A stretch of DNA of 64,000 nucleotides, taken from contig NZ_JABWMH010000003.1 of assembly GCF_013371215.1 (NCBI RefSeq), positions 186,001-250,000 on the forward strand, in the 5' to 3' direction. This document shows positions 35,595-44,346 of this stretch, piece after piece. The position numbers and the translations under genes are program-made. The first letter of the stretch is position 1; each line of letters begins with the position of its first letter. The DNA is from Parasphingorhabdus flavimaris. Its GTDB lineage: Bacteria > Pseudomonadota > Alphaproteobacteria > Sphingomonadales > Sphingomonadaceae. Under the pieces are notes generated by a model. That model was not told the origin of the DNA. It was given only the letters and a program-made list of their open reading frames with translations, and did not search any database.

Positions 35595-36848
35595 TCAGGA
35601 ATGAGGCACTAAATCACTTGCGGTTACGCCAGTCTGAACACGCCGGAACAATTTTCCTTTTTCAGCCCAGAATATAAACGCCAATGACGCGATGCCACAG
35701 ACCATGAAACCGGTGGCGAGCGGCAGGACCGTGCCGTCAAATTGCAGGCCGATGGCGGCGCCGATGACGGAAGACAGGCCGGACCTGGCGAAATTCTGGA
35801 ACGAGGAAGCAACACCCGCGGTCCTGCCGAAAGGCTGCATCGCGATCGAACTGAAATTGGCTCCGGTGAAGCCAACCATCGCCATCGAGGGCACCAGCAC
35901 GGCGGTAAAGGACCAGAGATTGAGCCCCCCGGCCTCGGCAAGAGCGAAGTGGATGATCGACACCAGAATGAAAAAGATCAAGGCGGACTGGGAGACCCGC
36001 CGTGCGCCGAAGCGCATGACGATCCGCGAGTTGGTGAAGCTGGCGATAGACATCGCGCCCGCGCTCAGGGCAAAAATATAGACGAAGATGTCACCGGCGC
36101 CGAATATATCGAAAAATATCTGCTGGGCCGACGCGATATAAGCGAAGAGCGGCGCCATCATCAGGCCGCTGGCAATGACATGGCCAAAACTGTTGCGGTT
36201 AAAAATCACTCCATGCCAAGCCGAGGCGACGGATCGGGCCCTGATCGGGGTCTTGTCGTCCGGATGCAGAGTCTCCGGAAGCCGTGTCATGACCCACAGA
36301 AATGTCGCCAGACCGGCTGTGGACAGCACCAGAAATATCGCTTTCCACGGGGCAATATGGAGGACCAGCTGGCCGAGCAAGGGGGCTGTGATCGGAACGA
36401 TCATGAACACCATCATGATGGTGGACATGGACCGGGCCATCGCATCGCCGTCGTAGCGATCGCGGATGATGCTGTTCGCCAGCACACCCATTGCCGACGC
36501 GGCGAGGCCCTGAATGAAACGACCGATCAGCAGCAGTTCGTAATCCCAGGCCAGGGCGCATAATATGCCGAAGAGCGTATAGATGCCGATGGTCACCAGC
36601 AGCACCGGCTTGCGGCCAAAACGATCCGCAAGCGAACCGTATAGGATCGAGCCCATCGCCATGCCGTAAATATAGGAGGTGATGGTCCATTGCCGGTCGT
36701 TGACGCTGGGCAGGGCAAAATCATCGGAGATCAATCCGAGTGCAGGCAACATGATATCGATCGCCAGCGCGTTCAGCGACATCAGGCTGGCCATCATGAT
36801 AATGAGTTCGGTGCGACCGATCGGAAAGGGGAGGGCTTTGTTTTGCAC
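35595..36848 (-). CDS. MFS drug-efflux transporter (Bcr/CflA type)
   Basis: A 417-residue membrane protein with twelve helices: DRFGRKPVLL (loop 2-3 motif A) and LSLMSLNALAIDIMLPAL-type first helix. Matches Bcr/CflA multidrug resistance transporters. The GTG at 36848 is inferred as the start because the first helix lies about 10 residues after it; the region before it is Pro/His-rich and not typical. Divergent from the next gene; promoters share about 90 bases. Confidence 0.85.
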   Translation of the reverse strand: MQNKALPFPIGRTELIIMMASLMSLNALAIDIMLPALGLISDDFALPSVNDRQWTITSYIYGMAMGSILYGSLADRFGRKPVLLVTIGIYTLFGILCALAWDYELLLIGRFIQGLAASAMGVLANSIIRDRYDGDAMARSMSTIMMVFMIVPITAPLLGQLVLHIAPWKAIFLVLSTAGLATFLWVMTRLPETLHPDDKTPIRARSVASAWHGVIFNRNSFGHVIASGLMMAPLFAYIASAQQIFFDIFGAGDIFVYIFALSAGAMSIASFTNSRIVMRFGARRVSQSALIFFILVSIIHFALAEAGGLNLWSFTAVLVPSMAMVGFTGANFSSIAMQPFGRTAGVASSFQNFARSGLSSVIGAAIGLQFDGTVLPLATGFMVCGIASLAFIFWAEKGKLFRRVQTGVTASDLVPHS

Positions 36849-36937
36849 CTGCGGCCTATGGCAAGGTCGGGCGGGTGTGGCTATAGTAGAAGTGATAAGC
36901 TTGAGCCGGAAGGGCTTTGCAATCGAGGGGAAGTGGG

Positions 36938-38509
36938 ATGACGAAGTTATGGTTTCCACAGCTTGCACTGGCTGTATTGGCGCTGGCAGGAACAGGCCCT
37001 GTGCGGGCGGAAACATCGCCGGTAGCGGCCAGCTGCGCATCCATATCGGGTGATATATGGGGAGAGGGCGAGCCGGTTGCTACGCGGCGTGAAATCGATG
37101 GCGGGCAGATAAAGTCGGTAGCCGATTTCTTGCGCTTGTCCGACCGCCGGATAGCGGGCGTGCTGATTGTCAAAGGCGGCGATTTTTCCGGCTGGGATTT
37201 CAGCGGGACGTCCTTTCCCGGCGTCTGCTTCGACGAAAGCAATCTGTCGGGGGCAAATTTTGCGGGTGCATTGGCGCCTGGCGTAGGGTTCATCAAAGCA
37301 GACCTGAGCGGCGCCAGCATGAACGGGGTACATATGTCCGGTGTCCTGTTTCGCAACGCCGGTTTGCGGGATGTGACGGCAAAGGGTGCGGATTTCTCCA
37401 GAGGACATTTCGATGGCGGGTGGTTCGAGGGCAGTGTCGAGGGCTGGGATCTCGACGGCGCCAATATGACCGGCTTTACTTTCGCATGCGGCATCACGGT
37501 TCCGGATGGTTGTCCGGTCTACCAGGGCGGGGCAAAAATGAGCGCGAAGGGAGCGGATTTCTCGGACGCCACGCTGCACAGCTTTGGTCTGCATGCTGTC
37601 GATCTAGCCGGTGCCAGAATTGACCAGTCGATTGTCGGACCCCTTCAATTGCCCGATCTGGCGAGGAGCGATTTCCGCGGTGCCGTCATCCTGCGCGGCG
37701 GTCTCAGCGATGTAAGTTTGACCGCCGAAGAAGCGCGGCAACTGGTGACGGCAAATACCGTACAGATGGCGGCGGAAGCGCAGCCGTCTTTTGATTGTGC
37801 CAAGGCAGACAGCAAGGTCGAACAGGAAATTTGCGGTGAATATGCCAGCGACCTGCGTGCGGCCGACCGCGATATTGCCATCTTGTACAAACGCGCCAAG
37901 GGGAAGGATTCCGCTGTCATCGCAAACCAGCGGGCCTGGCTGAAAGAACGCAATCTGTGCGGCGCGGCCGAATATCCCTCGGACTGCATCCGTGAAAGCT
38001 ATAGCGATCGAAAGGGGCAGTTGCTTGGCCTGCTGGGCGAGAGCCAATGGCTGGCGCGGGGAGAGGCGGCATTGTTCATCGATGACCTGCTGCCGCTACC
38101 TGCCGAGACGGTTTCCTCGGCGCTATTTGCCAGAATCGCGCCGGTTCTGGTTGGTGCTTCGATGACCGAGATATTGATCGAACGCCGCGATGACGGGCTT
38201 TATGCGATCAAGGGAATCGCAATCGGAGCCAATGCCCATTTGTGCAGCGTCGACGCCTCGTATCTCTATTTCGACAAGGCATCGGGCTGGTATGTTCCGC
38301 TATCGGAAGGGGCGGCTGTTCCGGTCTTCCGGATATTCGAAGACCGGCTGGAGATATTTGCCGATGGTCGTCCGGATTATCAAACCCATCCCGAGGCGGC
38401 GGATATCATGAGTTGCGGAATGCGCGCCAGTCTCGGGGAGACGGTCCGCATTCGAGTCAGCAATGAGTATATCGAAGACTACCGGAAATCGTTGAACGAA
38501 GAAATGTAG
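36938..38509 (+). CDS. Exported pentapeptide-repeat / LprI-like protein
   Basis: A 523-residue protein: signal peptide ending near VRAETS, then pentapeptide repeats (about residues 60-250; FSGWDFSGTSF, NLSGANFAGA, KGADFS, RSDFRG) forming a square beta-helix, followed by an LprI-like (DUF1311) domain (about 285-355) with cysteines in FDCAKA, EICGEY, LCGAAEY and DCIRES, then a C-terminal region. Fusion of the two domains is unusual. The ATG at 36938 follows GAGGGGAAG. Confidence 0.85.
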   Translation: MTKLWFPQLALAVLALAGTGPVRAETSPVAASCASISGDIWGEGEPVATRREIDGGQIKSVADFLRLSDRRIAGVLIVKGGDFSGWDFSGTSFPGVCFDESNLSGANFAGALAPGVGFIKADLSGASMNGVHMSGVLFRNAGLRDVTAKGADFSRGHFDGGWFEGSVEGWDLDGANMTGFTFACGITVPDGCPVYQGGAKMSAKGADFSDATLHSFGLHAVDLAGARIDQSIVGPLQLPDLARSDFRGAVILRGGLSDVSLTAEEARQLVTANTVQMAAEAQPSFDCAKADSKVEQEICGEYASDLRAADRDIAILYKRAKGKDSAVIANQRAWLKERNLCGAAEYPSDCIRESYSDRKGQLLGLLGESQWLARGEAALFIDDLLPLPAETVSSALFARIAPVLVGASMTEILIERRDDGLYAIKGIAIGANAHLCSVDASYLYFDKASGWYVPLSEGAAVPVFRIFEDRLEIFADGRPDYQTHPEAADIMSCGMRASLGETVRIRVSNEYIEDYRKSLNEEM

Positions 38510-38548
38510 CCGCTCCCCAAGCCGGGAAACAGGCGCTAGACTGTCGCC

Positions 38549-39673
38549 ATGTCCGATTCCACCCCCGATCTGCTGCAGCGCAAGATCATCCATATCGATA
38601 TGGATGCCTTTTTCGCCAGCGTCGAGCAGCGGGACTTTCCCGAATTGCGCGGCAAGCCGGTGGCGGTGGGTGGCTCGTCGAAGCGCGGCGTTGTCGCGGC
38701 GGCTTCCTATGAAGCGCGCAAATTTGGCGTGAGATCAGCCATGGCTTCGGTGACCGCCAAGCGCCGCTGCCCCGACCTGATATTCGTCAAGCACCGGTTC
38801 GAGGTCTATCGCGAAGTGTCGCAGCAGATCCGCGCGATATTCCGCATGCACAGCGATCTCGTGGAGCCCTTGTCGCTCGACGAGGCCTATATCGATGTCA
38901 CCGAGGACAAGATGGGGATCGGCAATGCGACAAGGATCGCCGAGATGATCCGGGCCGATATCAAGAAGCAGACCGGTCTCACCGCCAGCGCCGGGGTCAG
39001 CTATAACAAGTTCATCGCCAAAATCGCCTCGGACCAGAACAAGCCGGACGGTATTTGCGTGATCAAGCCGCATCAGGGGGCGGATTTTGTCGCCGGGCTA
39101 CCGGTGCGGCGCTTCTATGGCGTCGGACCGAAAACGGCCGAGCGGATGGCGAAGCTCGATATCCACACCGGGGCCGATCTGCGCGCCCAGTCGCAGGATT
39201 TCCTGAGCCAGCATTTCGGCAAGTCGGCAGGCTATCTGTTCCGCGCCTCTCGCGGCGTCGATCATCGCGAGGTGCGCGCCCACCGGATTCGCAAGTCGGT
39301 CGGCGGCGAGCGGACCTATGGCGATGATCTGGTCAGCGACAATGACATGCACGACGCGTTCGAGCATATTATCGATATCGTCTGGAACAGTATCGAGAAA
39401 TGCGAGGCGCGCGGGCGGACAGTAACGCTGAAGGCGAAATATGCCGATTTCCGGCAAGTGACGCGGTCAAAATCCACCGACCATTATGTCGCGGACAAGA
39501 ATGAATTTGCCGCCATCGGGCGGGACCTGCTGGGGCAGATCATGCCGGTGGAAAACGGGGTACGGCTGCTCGGGCTGACGCTATCCTCGCTGGAAGGCGC
39601 TGAATCAGCCGAACAGGAAGAAGGCGATGCCAAGAATGATCAGATCCAGCCGGCGTTTGATTTCCAGGCCTGA
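38549..39673 (+). CDS. dinB: DNA polymerase IV (Y-family)
   Basis: A 374-residue translesion polymerase. Catalytic carboxylates in HIDMDAFFASVEQRD (residues 15-29) and LSLDEAYIDVT (about 110); TASAGVSYNKFIAKIASD and the helix-hairpin-helix region VRRFYGVGPKTAERM are typical. The C-terminal little-finger domain is present. Does not contain an obvious beta-clamp motif beyond QPAFDF at the very C-terminus. SOS control not tested. Confidence 0.95.
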   Translation: MSDSTPDLLQRKIIHIDMDAFFASVEQRDFPELRGKPVAVGGSSKRGVVAAASYEARKFGVRSAMASVTAKRRCPDLIFVKHRFEVYREVSQQIRAIFRMHSDLVEPLSLDEAYIDVTEDKMGIGNATRIAEMIRADIKKQTGLTASAGVSYNKFIAKIASDQNKPDGICVIKPHQGADFVAGLPVRRFYGVGPKTAERMAKLDIHTGADLRAQSQDFLSQHFGKSAGYLFRASRGVDHREVRAHRIRKSVGGERTYGDDLVSDNDMHDAFEHIIDIVWNSIEKCEARGRTVTLKAKYADFRQVTRSKSTDHYVADKNEFAAIGRDLLGQIMPVENGVRLLGLTLSSLEGAESAEQEEGDAKNDQIQPAFDFQA

Positions 39674-39682
39674 ACGAGAGAA

Positions 39683-39711
39683 GCGAGCCACGCACCCTGT
39701 GCGCGGCTCGC
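39683..39711. terminator. Inverted repeat between convergent genes
   Basis: GCGAGCC (39683-39689) pairs with GGCTCGC (39705-39711), with a weaker inner stem GCAC/GTGC. It lies between dinB and the convergent TonB receptor gene. No immediate T-run, so termination is only likely. Confidence 0.45.
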
Positions 39712-39768
39712 TCCTGATCATATCCTTTTTCCTCGAGAGCTCCGCATCGCGTGCGGTGCAAAGGAAGC

Positions 39769-42114
39769 CTAGAATTTGAAGCCGGCTTCGACGCCCCAGA
39801 TCCGTGGTTCGTTGACGAAGCCGGTCAGGTTGTTGAAGTCGATCGCCCCGACCGCCGATTCATCATTGGTGATGTTGCGGACAAATCCGGCAATGTCGAA
39901 ACTGTCGGTCTGGTAGCCGACTCGCAGGCCGCCTTCGAGCTGGCGCTTGTCCTGGAATTCGATGGATTCGTAGAGGAAGAAATTGATCTTCGAACGATAG
40001 GACCAGTCGGTGAAGGCATAGATTTCACCGTCGCCGACCGGGATGCCATAGCGAGCCGTGGCATTGGCAATCCAGCGGGGGCTCTGTGGCAGGCTGTTGC
40101 CGTCGATATTGACAATCGCCGCAGCAAAAGGCGCCGCCGGCGTCACGATCGGGTCGAGCGGTGTGCAAAGCGACACGTTCGGGAATGTATCAACCCTTGT
40201 GGCACCGCAGGCGGCTGTGGTGAGACCGGCGTCGCGGATTTCGGTCTTGTTGTAGCTGAGGCTGGCGGTGAGCAGCAATTCCGGTACCGGCTTGAGCTCC
40301 GCGTCCATCTCCATGCCGTAACCGCGCACGCTGTCGGCGTTGATCAGCCGGTTGGCGTTGATGCCGCCGCCGACCGCGGTCAGCTGGGCATTGTCCAGAT
40401 CATAGAAAAAGCCGTTGAGGTTGAACCGTCCACGGCCATCGAGGAAGGTGGTTTTGACGCCCGCTTCGTAGGAGAGGATGGTTTCCGACTGGCCGACGGT
40501 GACCCCGTCTTCCAGCGGCGTGGCGGTTGCAGGCGGGAACAGGATACGGCCCTGTATGCTCGGCGCGCGATAGCCTTTTGCAACCCGGGCGTAGAGATTG
40601 ACGTCCTCGGTGGCCTTGTAGGTGATACTGGCATCCCAGGTGATATTGTCATCGGAAACCGAACGGCTGACATTGCCCAGCGGATTTTGCAGGAAGGCCG
40701 GAAATTGCGTATCCTGCGTGCGGGCGACGAAATAGTCGCGCTCGTCCTTGTTGTAGCGGATACCGCCGGTCACGCTGAGTTGATCGGTGAGGGCATAGGT
40801 CAGCGAGCCGAACAGACCGAAAGCTTCGCTGTCCTGACGCTGGCTGACGAGAATATTGATCCCGCCGGGGGCGTTGAGCGGATCGCCGAGCGTGGAATAA
40901 TTTTCGCTGACGATGCGCAACCGCTCGTCAAAATAGAAGATGCCCGCCTGATAGTTGAGCGGCCCGTTGCCGTTGCTTTCGAGCCGGATTTCCTGCGTAA
41001 ACTGGCTCAGCGCAGGAACACTGTCGCGGGTTTCCGCCGTGAACGGGATTTCGCCGGGGCCATAGAGTGCGGGCGGGAGGAAGTTGGCGCCAAAGCCGCC
41101 ATCGACGTCGCCAACCGAAGTCGCATCGCCGGTCCAGAAGCTGGTCACCGAGACCAGCGAAACCGGGCCAAAGTCATGGCTGAAACGGCCTGAGAGATTG
41201 TAGGTCTTGACCTTCTGTTCGTTGCGGCCGTCGACCGCAACCTGGTCGCGACGGAAGTCTGGATTGAGACCCTCCTGGCCGCGGGTGAAGATATTGGCGC
41301 GGAAGACGCGCGCGGTGCCGTCGAGATTGCGATACTGGCCGGTCAGCAGCAGCTCGGTATCCTCGGTGAAGTTCATCAGCAATTGCAGGCGCGCGGCGAA
41401 TTCGTCATAGCCTTCGAACGCATTGGTCTGCGGGTTGCCCGGATTGACATTGTCGACCCAGCCGTCCTGCCGCTGGTACATGCCAGAGGCGCGGGCAGAA
41501 ATGCCTTCGCCGAGCGGCACGTTCAGTGCGGCCTCGGCATTGACCGCATTGAACCGGCCATAGCTGACCCTGCCGAAACCGCTCAGGTCATCCTTCGGTT
41601 TCACCGAGTCGAATTTTACGATACCGGCCGGCGTGTTACGGCCAAATAATGTGCCTTGCGGTCCGCGTAATACTTCGACGCGCTCGAGATCGAAAATCGG
41701 GAAGCCCTTGAGAATGGGGTTTTCCAGAACCACGTCATCATAGACCAGGCTGACCGGCTGCGAGGCGTTGAAGTCGAAATCGGTGTTGCCGAGGCCGCGA
41801 ATGTAGAAGCGCGGGAAGGTCCGTCCGAAGGAGGATTCGACCACAAGGCTAGGCACACGGGCAGATAGCGCCCGTACATCCTGTCCGCCCGCGCCGAGGG
41901 CAGCCAGCTTGTCGTCGCTGATCGTCGAGACCGAGAGCGGTACATCCTGCAGATTTTCTTCGCGGCGCTGGGCGGTGACGACGATCACGTCGAGCCCCTG
42001 ACCGTCATCGGCTGCGGTTTCGTCCTGGGCAAAAGCCGGTTGGACGATGCCGCCGGCAAGCAAGGCCGCGGCTAGGGTGGAACGAGAAATAATCTGCTTG
42101 GAACAGAGGCGCAT
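39769..42114 (-). CDS. TonB-dependent outer-membrane receptor
   Basis: A 781-residue receptor: signal peptide ending near PAFAQDE, TonB-box-like IVVTAQ, plug domain (about 55-170 with GLGNTDFDFNASQ, RGPQGTLFGRNTPAG), then a beta-barrel ending in aromatic F (EAGFKF). Substrate unknown. GGAGATT precedes the ATG at 42114. Confidence 0.92.
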   Translation of the reverse strand: MRLCSKQIISRSTLAAALLAGGIVQPAFAQDETAADDGQGLDVIVVTAQRREENLQDVPLSVSTISDDKLAALGAGGQDVRALSARVPSLVVESSFGRTFPRFYIRGLGNTDFDFNASQPVSLVYDDVVLENPILKGFPIFDLERVEVLRGPQGTLFGRNTPAGIVKFDSVKPKDDLSGFGRVSYGRFNAVNAEAALNVPLGEGISARASGMYQRQDGWVDNVNPGNPQTNAFEGYDEFAARLQLLMNFTEDTELLLTGQYRNLDGTARVFRANIFTRGQEGLNPDFRRDQVAVDGRNEQKVKTYNLSGRFSHDFGPVSLVSVTSFWTGDATSVGDVDGGFGANFLPPALYGPGEIPFTAETRDSVPALSQFTQEIRLESNGNGPLNYQAGIFYFDERLRIVSENYSTLGDPLNAPGGINILVSQRQDSEAFGLFGSLTYALTDQLSVTGGIRYNKDERDYFVARTQDTQFPAFLQNPLGNVSRSVSDDNITWDASITYKATEDVNLYARVAKGYRAPSIQGRILFPPATATPLEDGVTVGQSETILSYEAGVKTTFLDGRGRFNLNGFFYDLDNAQLTAVGGGINANRLINADSVRGYGMEMDAELKPVPELLLTASLSYNKTEIRDAGLTTAACGATRVDTFPNVSLCTPLDPIVTPAAPFAAAIVNIDGNSLPQSPRWIANATARYGIPVGDGEIYAFTDWSYRSKINFFLYESIEFQDKRQLEGGLRVGYQTDSFDIAGFVRNITNDESAVGAIDFNNLTGFVNEPRIWGVEAGFKF

Positions 42115-42273
42115 GACGTGAATCTCCAGCTATTCAGATGTGTCGGGAGACGGAAGTGCCCCCTCTTCCTTGCTGCATATTCAGACCGACGGTTTTGCGC
42201 GCGGTCAAGCCAACACTGCTGGCGGGCACCATGCTGTGGTCGAATCACCACCAACTGTTGCTTTTTTGTTACG

Positions 42274-42296
42274 AAAAAAGGCCATGAGCGCCTTTT
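42274..42296 (-). terminator. Rho-independent terminator for gshA
   Basis: On the minus strand AAAAGGC pairs with GCCTTTT around a seven-base loop and is followed by a further T-run (complement of 42274-42279). It lies eight bases after the gshA stop at 42304. Confidence 0.65.
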
Positions 42297-42303
42297 GGCC
42301 CGG

Positions 42304-43677
42304 TCAGAAGCTCATTTCGTCATAGATCCGGCTGACGTCGCCATTCCATTCGCCATGATAGCGTTCGAGCAGCTGCGCCGCCGGTGATTTGCCCTTGGCG
42401 ACCACTTCGCGGAGCGGGTCGAGGAAACCGCTTTCATTGTCGCCGCTGCTGTTGAGGCGATTGCGGGCGGTGAGGCCGGCGGAGGATATGTCGAGGATTT
42501 CCTTGGCCAGGTCTTTGAGCGTCTGACCATTGGGGATCGGCGTGTCCAGGCCCTGCCTGGGTACGTTGTTGCGCAATGCTTCACGCTCTTCCATGGTCCA
42601 GCCCTTGACCCGGTCCCAGGCGGCATCGAGCGCATTCTGGTCATAGAGCAGGCCGACCCAGAAAGCGGGCAGGGCGCAGATGCGGTTCCACGGTCCGCCG
42701 TCGGCGCCGCGCATTTCGAGGAAGCTTTTCAGCCGCACTTCCGGGAAGGCGGTGGAGAGATGGTCGGTCCAGTCGGACATGGTCGGCTTCTCGCCGGGCA
42801 GCACCGACAGTTCGCCCTTGAGGAAATCGCGGAAGCTGAGGCCGGCGGCGTCGATATATTTGCCGTCGCGGAAAACGAAATACATCGGCACGTCGAGCAT
42901 ATATTCGGCATAGCGTTCGTAGCCGAAGCCGTCCTCGAACACGAAGGGCAGCATGCCGGTGCGGTGCGGATCTGTGTCCGACCAGATATGGCTGCGGAAG
43001 CTCTGGTAGCCGTTGGGCTTGCCTTCGGTGAAGGGCGAATTGGCGAACAGCGCGGTGGCCAGCGGCTGCAGCGCCAGCCCGACGCGGAATTTCTGTGCCA
43101 TGTCGGCTTCGCTGGCATAGTCGAGATTGACCTGGATCGTGCAGGTGCGCAGCATCATGTCGAGGCCGAGATTGCCGACGCGGGGCATGTGCCTGAGCAT
43201 GATATCGTAGCGGCCCTTGGGCATGATCGGCAGTTCGGCGCGGGTCTTGTCCGGCCACATGCCCATGCCGAGGAAGCCGGTGCCGGTCTTCTCGCCAATC
43301 GCCTTTACCTGTTGCAGGTGGCGACCGGTTTCGTTGCAGGTCTCGTGGAGATTTTCCAGCGGCGCGCCGGACAGTTCGAGCTGGCCGGCGGGTTCGAGGC
43401 TGATCGCGCCGTCGCTGCCCGACATGGCGATGACCTTGCCGCCTTCTTCGACCGGCTTCCAGCCGAATTCCCGCATGGCGAGCAGCAGGTCTTTTATGCC
43501 GCCGGGTTCGTCATAGCTGGGGGCGTGATGATCCTTGGTAGAATAGACGAATTTCTCGTGTTCTGTACCGATCCGCCAGCGATCCCTGGGTTTTTCGCCC
43601 GAGGCCATGGGCTCGACCAATTGGGCGATATTCTCGATCACAGGATCGTTGCTGTCGGAAACCTGTCTAGTGCTCAT
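42304..43677 (-). CDS. gshA: Glutamate--cysteine ligase
   Basis: First step of glutathione synthesis: ATP-dependent ligation of Glu and Cys. A 457-residue member of the plant/alphaproteobacterial-type GCS2 family with WRIGTEHEKFVYS (about 36), ISLEPAGQLELSGA and MLRTCTIQVNLDYASEADMA. Cytoplasmic. The ATG is at 43677; about 75 bases separate it from the YqaA-like gene stop. Confidence 0.95.
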   Translation of the reverse strand: MSTRQVSDSNDPVIENIAQLVEPMASGEKPRDRWRIGTEHEKFVYSTKDHHAPSYDEPGGIKDLLLAMREFGWKPVEEGGKVIAMSGSDGAISLEPAGQLELSGAPLENLHETCNETGRHLQQVKAIGEKTGTGFLGMGMWPDKTRAELPIMPKGRYDIMLRHMPRVGNLGLDMMLRTCTIQVNLDYASEADMAQKFRVGLALQPLATALFANSPFTEGKPNGYQSFRSHIWSDTDPHRTGMLPFVFEDGFGYERYAEYMLDVPMYFVFRDGKYIDAAGLSFRDFLKGELSVLPGEKPTMSDWTDHLSTAFPEVRLKSFLEMRGADGGPWNRICALPAFWVGLLYDQNALDAAWDRVKGWTMEEREALRNNVPRQGLDTPIPNGQTLKDLAKEILDISSAGLTARNRLNSSGDNESGFLDPLREVVAKGKSPAAQLLERYHGEWNGDVSRIYDEMSF

Positions 43678-43752
43678 CGTCCAGCCTTAGGAAATCATCG
43701 GTGGCTAGGCCACTCAAAAAAATAGTGGAGCGCTAAAAGCTATTGTTTCTTG

Positions 43753-44334
43753 TCAAAGCAACCAGCTGACCGCGGCAAAGCCACCGACGAACAATATGCC
43801 GACGAGAGTCGTTGCAAGCGCGAAATTCTTGTCGATCCAGAGTTTCATTGGCGGCCCGAAAAAGCGCAGCAGCGCCGCGACCAGAAAGAAGCGCGCGGAG
43901 CGGGCGATGATCGCCGCCCCGACCAGAATGTGCAGCGGCATGGCGGTGCTGCCCGCGGCGATGGTGATCACCTTGAATGGCAGCGGCGTGAAACCGGCGA
44001 GCAGGACCACGATCCATCCCTGTTCGTTGAAATTCTGCGCAAAAACATCGAATTTTTCGGTGACGCCGTAAAATTCGAGGATCGGCAGGCCGACCGTTTC
44101 AAAGACGAAATAGCCGATTGCATAGCCGAGCAAGGCGCCGAGCACCGACGCGACGGTGCAGACAAAGGCGTACCAGTAGGCCCGCTCCGGCCGCGCGAGG
44201 CTCATCGGCGCCAGCATGACGTCCGGCGGAATCGGGAAGAAGCTGGATTCGGCAAAGCTGATTCCGGCGAGCCATTTGGGAGCCTGTGGATGGCCCGCCT
44301 TTTCGAGCATCCATTCATAAAGCCGCTTGAGCAT
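43753..44334 (-). CDS. YqaA/DedA-type membrane protein
   Basis: A 193-residue membrane protein with the VTT-like pattern: FAESSFFPIPPDVMLAPMSL near residue 30, then LGYAIGYFV and FTPLPFKVITIAAGS. About five helices. Relatives of DedA act in lipid transport or membrane homeostasis; no specific role is visible. The start is 12 bases after the symporter stop, in the same direction. Confidence 0.87.
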   Translation of the reverse strand: MLKRLYEWMLEKAGHPQAPKWLAGISFAESSFFPIPPDVMLAPMSLARPERAYWYAFVCTVASVLGALLGYAIGYFVFETVGLPILEFYGVTEKFDVFAQNFNEQGWIVVLLAGFTPLPFKVITIAAGSTAMPLHILVGAAIIARSARFFLVAALLRFFGPPMKLWIDKNFALATTLVGILFVGGFAAVSWLL

Positions 44335-44346
44335 TTTTCTTTTACC

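Noticed and set aside
39751-41193. 480-codon plus-strand frame opposite the TonB receptor
   Set aside because: Antisense to a clear TonB-dependent receptor; no motifs, no Shine-Dalgarno.
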